A DNA stretch of 64,000 bases, taken from assembly GCA_029237695.1 (NCBI GenBank), contig CM055265.1, positions 106,993,773 through 107,057,772 on the forward strand. Reading direction: 5' to 3'. The notes under the pieces are model-generated. The model searched no databases. It had not been told where the DNA came from and saw only the letters and a program-made list of their open reading frames with translations. This stretch comes from Conchocele bisecta (lineage: Eukaryota; Mollusca; Bivalvia; Lucinida; Thyasiridae). Positions 22,447 to 33,045 of the stretch are shown piece by piece (position 1 is the first letter of the stretch; the number at the start of each line of letters is the position of its first letter). The position numbers were made by a program, and so were the translations under genes.

Positions 22447-22872
22447 TCACATATTTAATTGTTAGTAAATTAATTTCGTAGCGAGCGCTAGTATGCATTG
22501 TATGTGAGACATAACGATTTGAGAGTTAAGGGTCATTTTTTTGTTTACATTTGTTGACCCAATGTTGACATGAAACATAACATTTCACTCGTTTTAAACA
22601 GTGTTAACCAAGTATACATAATACGGGTTAGTGGTTTCCGAGCGGCTTGACATCGTGCTTTTAGATATGTGTACAGTACACTTCCTTTACTAATATCTTT
22701 CTAACGGAATTAAGATTTGCCTTTTTTATTGTACAGTTTTATTTAATCTCATAGTTTATTAAGCATTCAATATGTGAACTATAACTAACCTATTGATTGC
22801 CTCGCCCAATCGCAGGCACATGTCTATTAGAATGGAGCGCTGCCCATAAACGTGTATTCAACAACGATACTA
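22447..22872. other. Intron sequence, nothing recognised
   Basis: Unique AT-rich sequence with no supported feature. Confidence 0.45.
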
Positions 22873-23437
22873 TAGTCTGTTTCACGAAAGCTGCCCAAAT
22901 TTTACGGCCATATAAACAATTCAAAAACCATTTTGTTTTCGATAATATTAAATTAAAAATTTAAGAATGAGCCTTCTTTTTATTTCGTGAAATTTGGTCA
23001 AATATTGATTTTATTGCGAAAACAAAATTTCCCCATGTTAAATCCCCATAGACATCTTCACGGAGTGAAGATGTCTATGGGGATTTAACATGGGGAATAT
23101 TTTTAGAATTTCAGAAATACTGGATCGATTTTTAAAATTTAACTTTTGTTTTCTTAGTTAGATCATTTCCAAGCTATCTAGCTAGGTTTTGGAGTAAATT
23201 TCCCAAAAAAATAGTTTTTTGACTCCTCCCACAACTCCTCTACCTTTTTCCCCCATGTTAAATTCCCATAGACAAATCAATTTTTCGTAATAAAATCAAT
23301 ATTTGACCAAATTTCACGAAATAAAAAGAAGGCTCATTCTTAAATTTTCCTTTAATTTAATATTATCGAAAAAAATATTGTTTTTGAATTGTTTATATGG
23401 GCGTAAAATTTGGACAGCTTTCGTGAAACAGACTATA
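22873..23437. mobile_element. Family H element, copy 2
   Basis: AGTCTGTTTCACGAAAGCTG and CAGCTTTCGTGAAACAGACT are the ends, with TA at both sides. The centre is the hairpin CCATAGACATCTTCACGGAG / AGATGTCTATGG. Confidence 0.85.
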
Positions 23438-23691
23438 GTACGTGATTGGCGGTGTGACACAGAATCAATTATGTCAACAAGGCGGGCCTGTGATTCTAAA
23501 GTATTGAACATGTAAAAATTAATTTAATAGATATTTGTGAAAGCGTCGCAATATGCGATTAATTGAGACGAAATTATCTGCTTTCATTGGTCGAGAAACT
23601 AGGGCAAACAATAAGGTGTGTTATAAAGAACTGAAAACATCGTACAGATACAATGTACGCATATTCTCCAGTCACAGACATACACATATTT

Positions 23692-24317
23692 ATCAGGTAA
23701 CATGCCCTGTATTGACCGAATACGTACTGACTGATAACATAGTGTTGTATCAGGCATTGACCTGATACAAACATCCGGGTTACAACGCAGTGAAAGCTGA
23801 CGTTCCATTGGTCGGATGGCGTCACATGACGTTACCGAATGACGTCAGTGTAATGACGCAACATAAACAAGTTCGCATTCTGTTCATAGATAACGACGTC
23901 ATATGTGGTCATTTTCAAGCATATACAGAATACCAGGCTAGTGTCTTTTGATATCAAGTTTATCAGGCAAGGCTAGGAAACGCGTAGGAATTCCGAGGCT
24001 TGCCTACCGTTTCCGAGCCGAGCATGATAAACTTGCTATCAAAAGACACTAGCATGGTATTCTATTTATCAGGTAACGTTTTATGCTCGAAAATGACCAC
24101 AGATGACGTTGTATTCTATGGACAGAACGCGGACTTGTTTACGCTGCGTCATTACACTGAGGTAATTCGGTAACGTCACGTGACGTCATCCGACCAATGG
24201 AACGTTAGTTTTCACTTCGTTGTAACCCGGATGTTTATATCAGGGCAATGCCTGACACAACAATATGTTATCAGTCAGTACGTATTCGGTCAATGCAGGG
24301 CAGGTTACCTGATAAAA
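23692..24317. mobile_element. Foldback family J, complete copy
   Basis: Two arms of about 310 bp are inverted copies: TATCAGGTAACATGCCCTGT at the left and GCAGGGCAGGTTACCTGATA at the right. They meet near GGAATTCCGAGGCTTGCC. Several TGACGTCA and CACGTGACGTCA palindromes lie in each arm. It ends 38 bp beyond the donor of exon 24356-24489. Confidence 0.85.
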
Positions 24318-24355
24318 AACGTTTCCTGATCAATAAAATACCATATATAACGCAC

Positions 24356-24489
24356 CTAAGACGTAGTCGTACGTGGAGTTGGTGGCTGTGGCGACGGCGC
24401 TAGGTGGCGGGGCGTCGACCGTCCGTAGGTACGTGAGTCCCATCACGGCAGCGAATATGGACAACACGAACCACCATCCCAGCGTCTTC
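24356..24489 (-). CDS. GMC oxidoreductase exon: N-terminal membrane anchor and start of FAD fold
   Basis: This minus-strand exon of 134 bases lies between a CTCCTGCAG acceptor (AG at 24491-24490) and a TTAG/GTGCG donor (GT at 24355-24354). It encodes 44 whole codons. A hydrophobic stretch after KTLGWW (WFVLSIFAAVMGLTYL) looks like a signal anchor. A Pro/Ala/Ser/Thr-rich linker follows, and the exon ends in STYDYVL. The last base G joins TG of the next exon to give Val, producing YDYVLVGGGIAG, the classic start of the GMC FAD-binding fold. Taken alone it could be any membrane protein exon; the junction identifies it. It begins in the third codon position, so a coding exon must lie upstream at higher coordinates; I did not find it. 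The protein is probably tethered in the ER, secretory or plasma membrane. Confidence 0.8.
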
Positions 24490-24507
24490 CTGCAGGAGAA
24501 ATTCACA

Positions 24508-24738
24508 GGAGGCCGTTTTACTAAACTTTGTACGACTAATATGTTCGTAAGTGCAGATTTAGAATAGTCTGTAAATTTCAATTGATTGATTTACATTTAT
24601 TGAGCATAGGCTGCATATAAATAAATGTAAATCCAATAATTGTTTACAAGAACACATTGTTAATGTGAAAATTACAGACTATCATAATTTTGCACTGACG
24701 AACATTTTAGTCGTACGAAGTTTAGTGAAACGGCCCCT
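24508..24738. mobile_element. MITE family B, copy 3
   Basis: GGAGGCCGTTTTACTAAACT and TTTAGTGAAACGGCCCC are the ends. It starts only 18 bp from the splice acceptor of GMC exon 24356-24489, so it lies where branch point sequences are expected. Confidence 0.85.
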
Positions 24739-25357
24739 TGTGAATAACGCATAGCAGGGATGGTAAAATACTTGTAGTTAACATTCCCATTGAAGCCTAT
24801 TTACATTATAATAACCATGAACACGTCAGAGAAATAAAAATTCCCATGGAAACTAAACATCCGTTCGTGGCGTTCATTTTTTCTTCATGGAAATTTTACT
24901 TGTGTTGCTTTCTGAACATCTTTAGGTATATTGGAAACGTTTTACAGTTGTTTTGGAATCCATAACAATGATTTTCCTAATGGCTACCTCTATATGTCGG
25001 TCTCCTTCCTTCGTAACAATTGTGACAACAAAATATGATCATGCTTATTGAGCATACGACCTGTGTAGCTCCAAAATCCGAACCGAAACAATCCGTCGTG
25101 AACAGCTCATAGTATTGTTTCTAATAAATGCAGGCATATAATCTCATATACATGTATCTCATATTCTTAGCAACCTAAAGGTGCATGTTATTTTATGTAC
25201 TATGCCATTCTAAAATTCCATAGACCCCATTTCGTCATGGTGTGCCAGAATTATCAAGAATAATTCTCAAGCCATTGTTAGTTTACGACAAGCAGCGTAA
25301 TAAGGCTACTGAATTTACGAACGTCTTTCTGCAAACTGACATCTAAAAACACATACT
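24739..25357. other. Nothing recognised; possible location of an upstream GMC exon
   Basis: The GMC gene must continue upstream of 24489 on the minus strand. I could not recognise a short first exon here. Confidence 0.4.
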
Positions 25358-25907
25358 GTCTGTTCCACGTTTTGCTGCCGACGAACTTGTGGCTATTAAA
25401 CACATTAAATCTAAAAAATATTTAAAAGTAAGTACTTTTTTTATCAATATCAAAAAAGTCACCCTCCCCAAAAAAATTGATTTGATGAAATTCCATCAAA
25501 TATTGATTTTATTGCGAAAAAACGATTTTCCTATGGGAATTTAACATGGGGGCTAAAAATATATTTTTTTTAAATATTTTTTTTATTTGTGGACCGATTT
25601 TCAAAATCTAACTTTTGTTTTCTTAGTTAAATCATTTTAAAAGCTATCTCGCGAGGTTTCGGAGTCAATTTCCAAAATGTTTCGTTTTTCAAAAAAAGAA
25701 AAGTTTTGGAAACTGATTCCCCATGTTAAATTCCCATAGGAAAATCTTTTTTTTCGCAATAATATCAATATTTTATGGAATTTCATCATTTAAATCTTTT
25801 TGGGGAGGGTGACTTTTTTTGTAATTGATGAAAAAGTTAGATTTTTTTAGATTTAATGTGTTTAATAGCCGAAAGTTCGTCGGCAGGAAAACGTGGAACA
25901 GACAGTA
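25358..25907. mobile_element. Family H subfamily 2, copy 1
   Basis: CTGTCTGTTCCACGTTTTGC and AAACGTGGAACAGACAG are the ends. Inner arms share CGACGAACTT, GGCTATTAAACACATTAAAT, ACCCTCCCCAAAAAAATTGA and the family H block CCATGTTAAATTCCCATAGG. The copy at 34339-34850 is related. Confidence 0.8.
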
Positions 25908-25919
25908 GGTACATGTATA

Positions 25920-26080
25920 TACAATGTATGCTGGCTCGCTAGGTGGTATATTCCATATCCTCCTATCAACGTTTCCAGGGAACCAAAAGACACAATGTCC
26001 GTGATAGAAAAGTGAAAAGTGAAAGTGAATGGGTTTAACAGCTACAACAGCTAAGGTCATATAGAGACGGGAACACAGCT
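25920..26080 (-). repeat. SINE-related fragment
   Basis: It shares AAAAGTGAAAGTGAA...GGGTTTAACAGC...GGTCATATAGAGACGGGA with the 3' part of the SINE copy at 41915-42125. The tRNA-like head is absent. Confidence 0.5.
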
Positions 26081-26081
26081 T

Positions 26082-26605
26082 AAAGGTACATACCTACTCA
26101 GTAGGCACACGCTGTTCTTTATATCAGAGACATCATCTGAGACATTTTCTGGCAAAATAAACATTCATTCATCATTACCCCACCTATTGATTGGCATTAT
26201 TATACATTTTATATCAGACGTAAATGTTAACACTGCTATCAGGGGCGATAACCGTGTTTCTTTAAAATGTTAACGGACATTAATATGTATTCTCTGTATT
26301 TATTTTTTGATGTCCAATGATCATACTTTATAATCTGTCGAAACTATTATTTTTTCAGGTGACTCATTTATTTAGTATACATAATTAAAAAACATCATGC
26401 CTCATTTGCATATGAAAATATCCTGATACCACCGCGCGTAACTATCAGTAAATTAAGTATTAATACATGATTATATCTGTACACTGTATAGCGGGCACTA
26501 GTAATTTGTAGAATTTGTGGAATTAGTCACAATTATACACTTATTTAATTCCCATAAACCTATAAAGAACAGTTTGTGCCTACTGAGTGGGCATGTACCT
26601 TTAAA
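26082..26605. mobile_element. MITE family C, copy 2
   Basis: AAAGGTACATACCTACTCAG and GAGTGGGCATGTACCTTTAA are the ends. The inner CATTTGCATATGAAAATATC and GGGGCGATAACCGTGTTTC are diagnostic. Confidence 0.85.
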
Positions 26606-26606
26606 T

Positions 26607-26802
26607 TCTCATCCGGGAGATGAGATTCATTCATATTCACTTTCACTCTTCTATCACGGACAATGTGTCTCTTCGTTCCCTGGCCGCGTATACAGTGCCA
26701 GTGGGATGGAAATACTATCAAAGTAGTTTTCATGCCCAAGGCTCGAACCAACAACCTCCGGATTGGAAGTCAGGTGTCCTAACCCCTCGGCCAGGCTGTG
26801 AG
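26607..26802 (-). mobile_element. tRNA-derived SINE
   Basis: On the minus strand it reads TGGCCGAGGGGTTAGGAC (A-box like), CTGACTTCCAATCCGGAGG and GGTTCGAGCC (B box), the layout of a Ser/Leu-type tRNA head. A unique body (TTTCCATCCCACTGGC, AACGAAGAGACACATTGTCC) follows. Related copies lie at 41915-42125 and 25920-26080. It is a pol III SINE, not a functional tRNA. Confidence 0.7.
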
Positions 26803-26857
26803 TATGTACATGTTGCAATTGTCAATTGTTTTTATAAAATAGAAGGACTTACTGTCT

Positions 26858-27555
26858 TTTTCACGAAACCTGCCCAAATTTTACGACTATATAGACAATT
26901 TAAAAACCTTTTTTTTTTTGATAATATTAAATTAAAGGAAAATTTAAGAATGAGCCTTCTTTTTATTTCGTGAAATTTGGTCAAATATTGATTTTATTAC
27001 GAAAAATTGATTTGTCTATGGGAATTTAGCATGGGGGAAAAAGTGGTAAGGAAGTGTGGGAAGAGTCAAAAAACGAAATTTTTGGAAATTGACTCCGAAA
27101 CCCGACTAGATAGCTTGGATATGATCTAACTAAGAAAACAAAAGTTAAATTTTAAAAATCGGTGCAGTATTTCTGAAATTCAAAAATATTTCCCCATGTT
27201 AAATCCCCATCGGGAAACTTTTCTAATTTCCGAAATAGTGGACCTGTTTTCAAAATATAACTTTTGTATTTCTAATTAGATCATTTTCAAGCTATCCAGC
27301 CAGGTTTCAGAGTCAATTTCCAATTTGTTTTCATATTTCGACTTTTCCTGCACATGCACCACCTCTTCCCCCACCCGGAAATTCCCATAGAGAAATATTT
27401 TTTCGCAATAAAATCAATATTTGACCAAATTTCACGAAATAAAAAGAAGGCTCATTCTTAAATTTTGATAACATTTAATATTATCGAAAAAAATATTGTT
27501 TTTGAATTGTTTATATGGCCGTAAAATTTGGGCAGCTTTCGTGAAACAGACTATA
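26858..27555. mobile_element. Family H element, copy 3
   Basis: ACTGTCTTTTTCACGAAACC and GCAGCTTTCGTGAAACAGAC are the ends. Two H-type internal hairpin blocks are present, one with TCCCCATCGGGAAACTTTTC, making it longer than copies 1 and 2. Confidence 0.8.
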
Positions 27556-27717
27556 GTGGAAAAAGGGGACTGTCTCCCTCATGGAATTACATGTAACCGT
27601 CTTCTTCTGCCACTGACTTTTTCAGTTGTAACTTGTGACCTAATTATCCATGTGGTAACCATTATTATAGTTACAGAAACGTAACACTTCAATACTCCCG
27701 TGCGACGGACGATACCA

Positions 27718-27960
27718 GGGGCCCGTTTCACTAAGCTTCGTACGACTAAAATATTCGTAAATGCAAAATTATTATAGTCTGTAAATTTCACATTAACAGT
27801 GTTTTATTGTAAAATGTTATTGTATTTACATTTATTGAGCATAGGCTGCATATGCAGCCTATGCTCAATAAATGTAAATCCATCAATTAAGATTTCCAGA
27901 CGATCCTAAATTTGCATTTACGAACATTTTAGTCTTACGAAGTTTAGTGAAACGGCCCCC
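27718..27960. mobile_element. MITE family B, copy 4
   Basis: GGGGCCCGTTTCACTAAGCT and GTTTAGTGAAACGGCCCCC are the ends. The centre is a perfect hairpin ATTGAGCATAGGCTGCATAT with its complement. Confidence 0.9.
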
Positions 27961-28207
27961 TGACTATTTGAAGTGTTGAGTATCCACAACTATAGCGCTA
28001 TGCTATCTGATGAATTTGAACACGAATGGGAGGAAATACCATACGTGTGATTGATGTTGACCTATATAGAATGTGATTGGTTACGTATTGCTTGCTACAC
28101 CAGGCAGCTGCTGCAGCTATCAATTCCAATATTGTGACGATCATTGGGGGAATAGTGATTATGGCATGTGTGACCAGTCTAGCGCCTGTTACATGTATGC
28201 TAGCCTG

Positions 28208-28715
28208 TAAAGGTACCTGCCCACTCAGTAGGCACAAAATGTTCTTTATATCAGAGACATCATCTGAGACATTTTCTGGCAAAATAAACATGCATTCACC
28301 AGTACCACACGCATTGATTGGCATTATTATACATTTTATATCAGACATAACTTTCCACACTGATATCAGGGGCGATAACCGTGTTTCCTTAAAATGCTAA
28401 CGAACATTACTATTTATACTCTGTATTTATTTTTTTGATGTGCAATTATCATACTTTATAATCTGTAGAAAATATTATTTTTTTCAGGTGACGCATTTAA
28501 TTACATATACATGTACTAAAAAACAAATACCATGCCTCATTTGCATATGAAATAGCTTGATACCAACGCGCGTCACTATCGGTAAAATAAATATTACTAA
28601 ATGATTATATCTATATAGCGGCCACTCGTAATATTTTGAACTGGTGGAATTGTGACACAATTATACACTTATTTAATTCCTATAAAGAACAGTTTGTGCC
28701 TGGCATGTACTTTTA
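28208..28715. mobile_element. MITE family C, copy 3
   Basis: AAAGGTACCTGCCCACTCAG starts it; GGCATGTACTTTTAA ends it. Its right border is followed by AATATCATGTTTAACCC, exactly as in copy 4. Confidence 0.8.
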
Positions 28716-28724
28716 ATATCATGT

Positions 28725-28850
28725 TTAACCCTTTGAACCCGAAAGCCCGCTATAGCGGTTTAAGCAAACAGTGCAGATCCAGATGAGCCGGCTCGTAACG
28801 AGCCGTCTCATCAGGATCTGCACTTTTTGCCAGTAATTGAATTACCTTTA
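28725..28850. mobile_element. MITE family Q, copy 2 (truncated)
   Basis: TTAACCCTTTGAACCCGAAA, CGCTATAGCGGTTTA and the hairpin GAGCCGGCTCGTAACGAGCC are followed by GATCTGCAC. The right end is missing. Confidence 0.7.
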
Positions 28851-28888
28851 ACATAGTACCTGTGCATGCACTGAATTGCAAACAGCGC

Positions 28889-29307
28889 ACACCTTGATCT
28901 GTAGCCTATTTCATCAACACTGCAAAGTATACTTTAGTAGCAAAGTATACTTTGAGGGAGAAATTTTCAATTTTATGATAAATTTATTAATACACCTTGA
29001 TCTGTAGCCTATTTCATCAACACTGCAAAGTATACTTTAGTAGCAAAGTATACTTTAAGGGAGAAATTTTCAATTTTATGATAAATTTATTAATTTGTAT
29101 TATACTGAATTTATTACATTATCACAGCCATTATGGCTGTGATAATGTAATAAATTCAGTATAATAATTCTGCCTACTTTTAATCATGAAATACATGCAT
29201 TTGTTAGTTCTATATGAAATAATGCATTTCAGGAAAAATAAATGATTAATCCCTCAAAGTATACTTTGCTAGTAAAGTATACTTTGCAATGTTGATGAAA
29301 TAGGCTA
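28889..29307. mobile_element. Family S element, copy 1, with duplicated left end
   Basis: TAGCCTATTTCATCAACACT...AAAGTATACTTT ends are mirrored by GTTGATGAAATAGGCTA. The inner hairpin is TTATCACAGCCAT/ATGGCTGTGATAA. A 102 bp block (28889-28990) is tandemly duplicated at 28991-29091. The copy at 57484-57788 has a single left end. Confidence 0.8.
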
Positions 29308-29362
29308 CTGATTGTGATAGAATTAATAAAGTTTCTGGACATTGTGGCCAGCCTAGCCCAAG

Positions 29363-29595
29363 AGGCCCGTTTCACTAAACTTCGTACGACTAAAATGTTC
29401 GTAAGTGCAGAATTATGATAGTCTGTACATTTCACATTAACAGTGTTATCTTGTAAACAATTACTGGATTAACCTTTATTGAGCATAGGCTGTATATGCT
29501 CAATAAATGTAAATCCATCAATTGAAATTTCCAGACGATCCTAAATTTGCACTTACGAACATTTTAGTCGTACGAAGTTTGGTGGAACGGCTCCC
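29363..29595. mobile_element. MITE family B, copy 5
   Basis: GAGGCCCGTTTCACTAAACT and CGAAGTTTGGTGGAACGG are the ends, with the hairpin GAGCATAGGCTGTATATGCT in the centre. Confidence 0.85.
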
Positions 29596-29639
29596 TGTAC
29601 TGATAACCGATAATGTCTTAGATTTGTATGTTTTCCGTA

Positions 29640-29965
29640 CGTTGTGTTCACTTCACGGACTGAATGGCGAACATTGCAAACCTTTATTTGACTGTGATAG
29701 AAGGAATATGGATTATGGTATTTGTGACCAGTCTAACTCCTGCTCTGCAGACCGATAAGGACGTACACCTGTATGGACGCAGTGCGTTGTATTCACTTCA
29801 TCGACTGAATGATGAACAGCGATCTGACTGTAAATGTGATAGAATGATAATGACCTATGCTGTTTATGACCAGTCTAGCTCATGTTATGTCAGCCAGAAA
29901 ACGTCTTACACCTGCATGCACGACGGTTCATGTGTTAACTTCACATACTGAATAGCGAACAGTAC
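29640..29965. repeat. Tandem 145 bp repeat, about 2.2 units
   Basis: The unit starts TGTGTTCACTTCACGGACTG, TGTATTCACTTCATCGACTG and TGTTAACTTCACATACTG lie near 29643, 29788 and 29933, each followed by AATG/AATA.CGAACA. Shared motifs TGTGATAGAA and GACCAGTCTA place it near family P in origin. Confidence 0.6.
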
Positions 29966-30007
29966 AACCCAGGTCATAAAACAGTTTCCTTACTCAACTC
30001 AAAGCCT

Positions 30008-30087
30008 AGTTTAACAGTAACTCTTGAAATCTACGCGTCGCCCGTATCGTCCGTGTATTGGAGCAGATTGTAAGAGTTACTGTTCGC
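30008..30087. repeat. Hairpin AGTAACTCTT / AAGAGTTACT
   Basis: TAACAGTAACTCTTGAAATC and TGTAAGAGTTACTGTT form arms around CCCGTATCGTCCGTGTATTG. Single copy. Confidence 0.5.
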
Positions 30088-30229
30088 AAGTACTCAGAGC
30101 CGTGCACAACTTGGCTGAATCAGACTCACCCGTATTTAGGTAATTCGAATTTCCTGGCTTTCACGCAGGGCGACAAAGAAAGTCGCCATGCGTGATATCC
30201 ATACAATTCGGGTTAGTATTACACCATAA

Positions 30230-30640
30230 GCATGCAAAGTGGACTATCCAGTCAGCTGAGTTGGACGGGCAAACTACCTTGTATTCATATTTCTAATTGT
30301 ATTTTTCTTTCTTTCTTTTTTTTATATTATAACAATTATTTTTTATACCTCCTACTTCTCTTTCTTATTTTTTATTTATTTTTTCTTCTCCATATCAGTT
30401 TAAACAGTGTCCAAAATTTGTTCTGCTTTGCTTTGCACAATCATACAACTATTTGTATGCGTTTTGTCACGACAACAAAATAAATGTACTGATACATGTA
30501 ACAAAAGGAGACAGTGTTATAAGCTCTCGAGCTCTCTTCTGAATCCTTTTCACATTTTCAATTATTGTAACGTGTACTACATTTGTAAATATGATACTGT
30601 ATGTGTCAAAATGTGAATAAAATATTGTTTAAACTAAGCA
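30230..30640 (+). repeat. Possible LINE 3' end or untranslated fragment
   Basis: A T-rich stretch (30296-30395), then a run ending TGTGTCAAAATGTGAATAAA and ATATTG, resembles the 3' end of a non-LTR element or transcript. No reverse transcriptase frame is present. The assignment is weak. Confidence 0.3.
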
Positions 30641-30732
30641 TGCAAATGTGGTTTGACACATTTTACACGACATGATTGTATCACCTTATTGTGTGTATGA
30701 ACGCAGAACAATTATTTGCAAGAAACATAATA

Positions 30733-31091
30733 TAGGAATGAATGGCCTTTTTGTGGAATTTATCGGGGTATAAACTTGGAAAAGTCGCGGGAATACTGGA
30801 CGAAGGCCGGAAGGCCTCGTCCAGTATTCCCGCGACTTTTCCAAGTTTATATCCCCGATAAATTCCACAAAAAGGCCATTCATTCCTTATAATTCCAGCA
30901 TTTGAAATAAATTTATCAAGAAAATGTGTTTATTTTCCGTTTTCTTAAGAATTATTTTAACTGCGCCTCACGGTTACGGAAAGTAGTTCGGTGAGGGAGT
31001 TTACTGGGATATAAATTTTGGACAGAGACTTGCTACGGGCCAATCAAATGTTAGGGAATTGTGTAAATATGTTTGTGCTGGAATTATTAAA
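30733..31091. mobile_element. Family G element, copy 2
   Basis: A near-perfect 75 bp stem from GGAATGAATGGCCTTTTTGT to its complement centres on GGCCGGAAGGCC. A 200 bp tail shared with copy 1 follows. Confidence 0.85.
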
Positions 31092-31095
31092 TATT

Positions 31096-31478
31096 ACATT
31101 TGTACAATGACACATTAGTTCAATTTCTTCATCGTTCTGAGTTGAGCACGGAAGGAAAGTACAATGAATGTAACTGTTAGACCGGACCCTCGGTCTGCAC
31201 TGGTCGGAAACGTCATTAACGTCATTCCTGTAATTGATGTTACACCGTTGTCAGGTAATGGATGCGGTGGTATGTATGTGCGGTATTATTATAAGCTGAT
31301 GGTTTGGTTTCACCCGAGCGAGAGATATTTAGATCGACTTACAGATACGTTTACCTGAGGTAAACCCCAGATTTGCACGATTCAAGTTTGTGTTACCTGT
31401 ACAATGTACATCACCATGTTGCACAACGGATGCAGCTATATACTATAAACACGAATACGCAGCCGCCTTCGCTAATCT
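31096..31478. other. Nothing recognised
   Basis: A 64-codon plus frame (31164-31358) has no recognisable domain or splice context. I do not call it a gene. Confidence 0.45.
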
Positions 31479-31714
31479 GGGGGCCGTTTCAATAAACTTC
31501 GTATGACTAAAATGTTCGTAAGTGCAAATTTAGGATCGTCTGTAAATTTCAATTGATGGATTTACATTTATTGAGCATATGCAGCCTATGATCATTAAAT
31601 GTAAATCGGATAATTGTTTAAAAAAAATCATTGTTAATGTGAAATTCACAGACTATGTTATTTTTTACACTTACGAACATTTTAGTCGGACGACGTTTAG
31701 TGAAACGCCACCCT
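31479..31714. mobile_element. MITE family B, copy 6
   Basis: GGGGGCCGTTTCAATAAACT and GACGTTTAGTGAAACGCCACC are the ends. The inner hairpin is partly decayed. Confidence 0.8.
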
Positions 31715-31944
31715 GGAGTGTACTATCGGGTTGCATGTGGAAAACAGGGATAGCGATTATCTTCGACACATTATATACAACCCGCAGTGGATACTTTATT
31801 GAAGTTGGACTGTTGTCGCTTTACGGAGTCGGATCCATACATACATTAAACTCATACTCAGCCAGAGCAGATTTCGGTGCTTACAACCCAACAACTCTGA
31901 ATCTTCGTGTTTCTAGTACTATGTTGCATGCAACAGGTGCACTT

Positions 31945-32442
31945 GAAAGGTACATGCCCACTCAGTAGGCACAAGCTGTTCTTTATATCTGAGACAATTT
32001 CTGGTAAAGTAAACATTCATTAAACATTAACCACGTAATGTTTGGCATTATTATGCAGTTTATATCAGACGTAACTTTTCACACTGATAACCGATAACCG
32101 TGTTTCCTTAAAATTTTAACGGACATTACTATTTATACTCTGTATTTATTTTTTGATGTTCAATTATCATACTTTATAATCTGTCGAAAATATTATTTTG
32201 TTCAGGTGACGCATTTAATTATTATAAATAATTACAAAATACCATGCCTCATTTGCATATGAAAATACCCTGATACCAACGCGTGTCACTACATGTATCA
32301 GTAAAATAAATATTACTAAATGACTATATCTGTATAGCGGCCCCTCGTAATACTTATAACTGGTGTAATAGTGACACAATTATACACTTATTTAATTCCT
32401 ATAAAGAACAGTTTGTGTCTAATGAGTGGGCATGTACTTTTA
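31945..32442. mobile_element. MITE family C, copy 4
   Basis: AAAGGTACATGCCCACTCAG and GAGTGGGCATGTACTTTTAA are the ends; CATTTGCATATGAAAATACC lies in the interior. It is followed by the same Q junction as copy 3. Confidence 0.85.
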
Positions 32443-32451
32443 ATATCATGT

Positions 32452-32699
32452 TTAACCCTTTGAACCCGAAAACCCGCTATAGCGGTTTACGCAAACAGTG
32501 CAGATCCAGATGAGTCGGCTCGTAACCAGCCGTCTCATCAGGATCTGCACTTTTACCAGTAATTTTCATATGTTTGAAAACCAAAAATACCCCCTTTTCA
32601 TAAATGGACTAGTCTGAAAATCATGTTGTCACGGTTGGATTGGTTGCTAAATTAACATATCAAAATCCATTCCAGTTGCATAGGGGTGAAAGGGTTAAA
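32452..32699. mobile_element. MITE family Q, copy 3 (complete)
   Basis: TTAACCCTTTGAACCCGAAA and TAGGGGTGAAAGGGTTAA are the ends. The inner CGGCTCGTAACCAGCCGTCT hairpin and ACCCCCTTTTCATAAATGGA block are diagnostic. Confidence 0.8.
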
Positions 32700-33045
32700 A
32701 CAATCAGTGAAAATGTCAACATGTAAGATCACCTACCGCAATTCATCTCCTGTCAGGTATCTCATCTCTGTGTTATTAGTACTGGTCCTTCTCTGCTACA
32801 TCTTGGCGGTAAAAATCCAATCTTTTATCCACAATCAAAACCCGTAACTACGCAATTACACTGTTCAATTACATGTGATGTAATGTACATGTGCATATGA
32901 AATATATTTCCAAGATTTTCGAACGATCGCTGTGAGAAATTTCTATGCACAACTCACTAGTAACACAGCGTGTCCGTAGTGGATTAAAAATTTGCACTGT
33001 TTCTGAATCAGAGGACGCATATATGAGTTACGAAATGACAAAACC

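Larger units (their letters stand above)
5262..24489 (-). other. GMC oxidoreductase gene locus (partial, at least four exons)
   Basis: Four minus-strand exons form one reading frame: 24489-24356, 20782-20574, 17314-17125 and 5399-5262. The exon phases chain exactly: the first ends one base into a codon and the next supplies two; the second ends on a codon boundary; the third ends one base in and the fourth supplies two. Introns are 3573, 3259 and 11725 bp and are filled with transposons and minisatellites. The joined reading covers an N-terminal membrane anchor and about the first third of a GMC flavoprotein, roughly 224 codons. The initiating exon upstream and the C-terminal half, with the catalytic His region, were not found; the latter probably lies left of base 1. 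Confidence 0.85.

Noticed and set aside
24330..24581. Minus frame that looks at first like an acyltransferase-3 / NRF-6 membrane exon
   Set aside because: The split-codon junction with the exon at 20782 gives YDYVLVGGGIAG, so it is the GMC anchor exon; the upstream half of the frame is MITE B sequence.
26740..26800. tRNA-like A and B boxes
   Set aside because: The match is imperfect, no acceptor stem closes, and related copies are attached to a SINE body, so it is not a functional tRNA gene.
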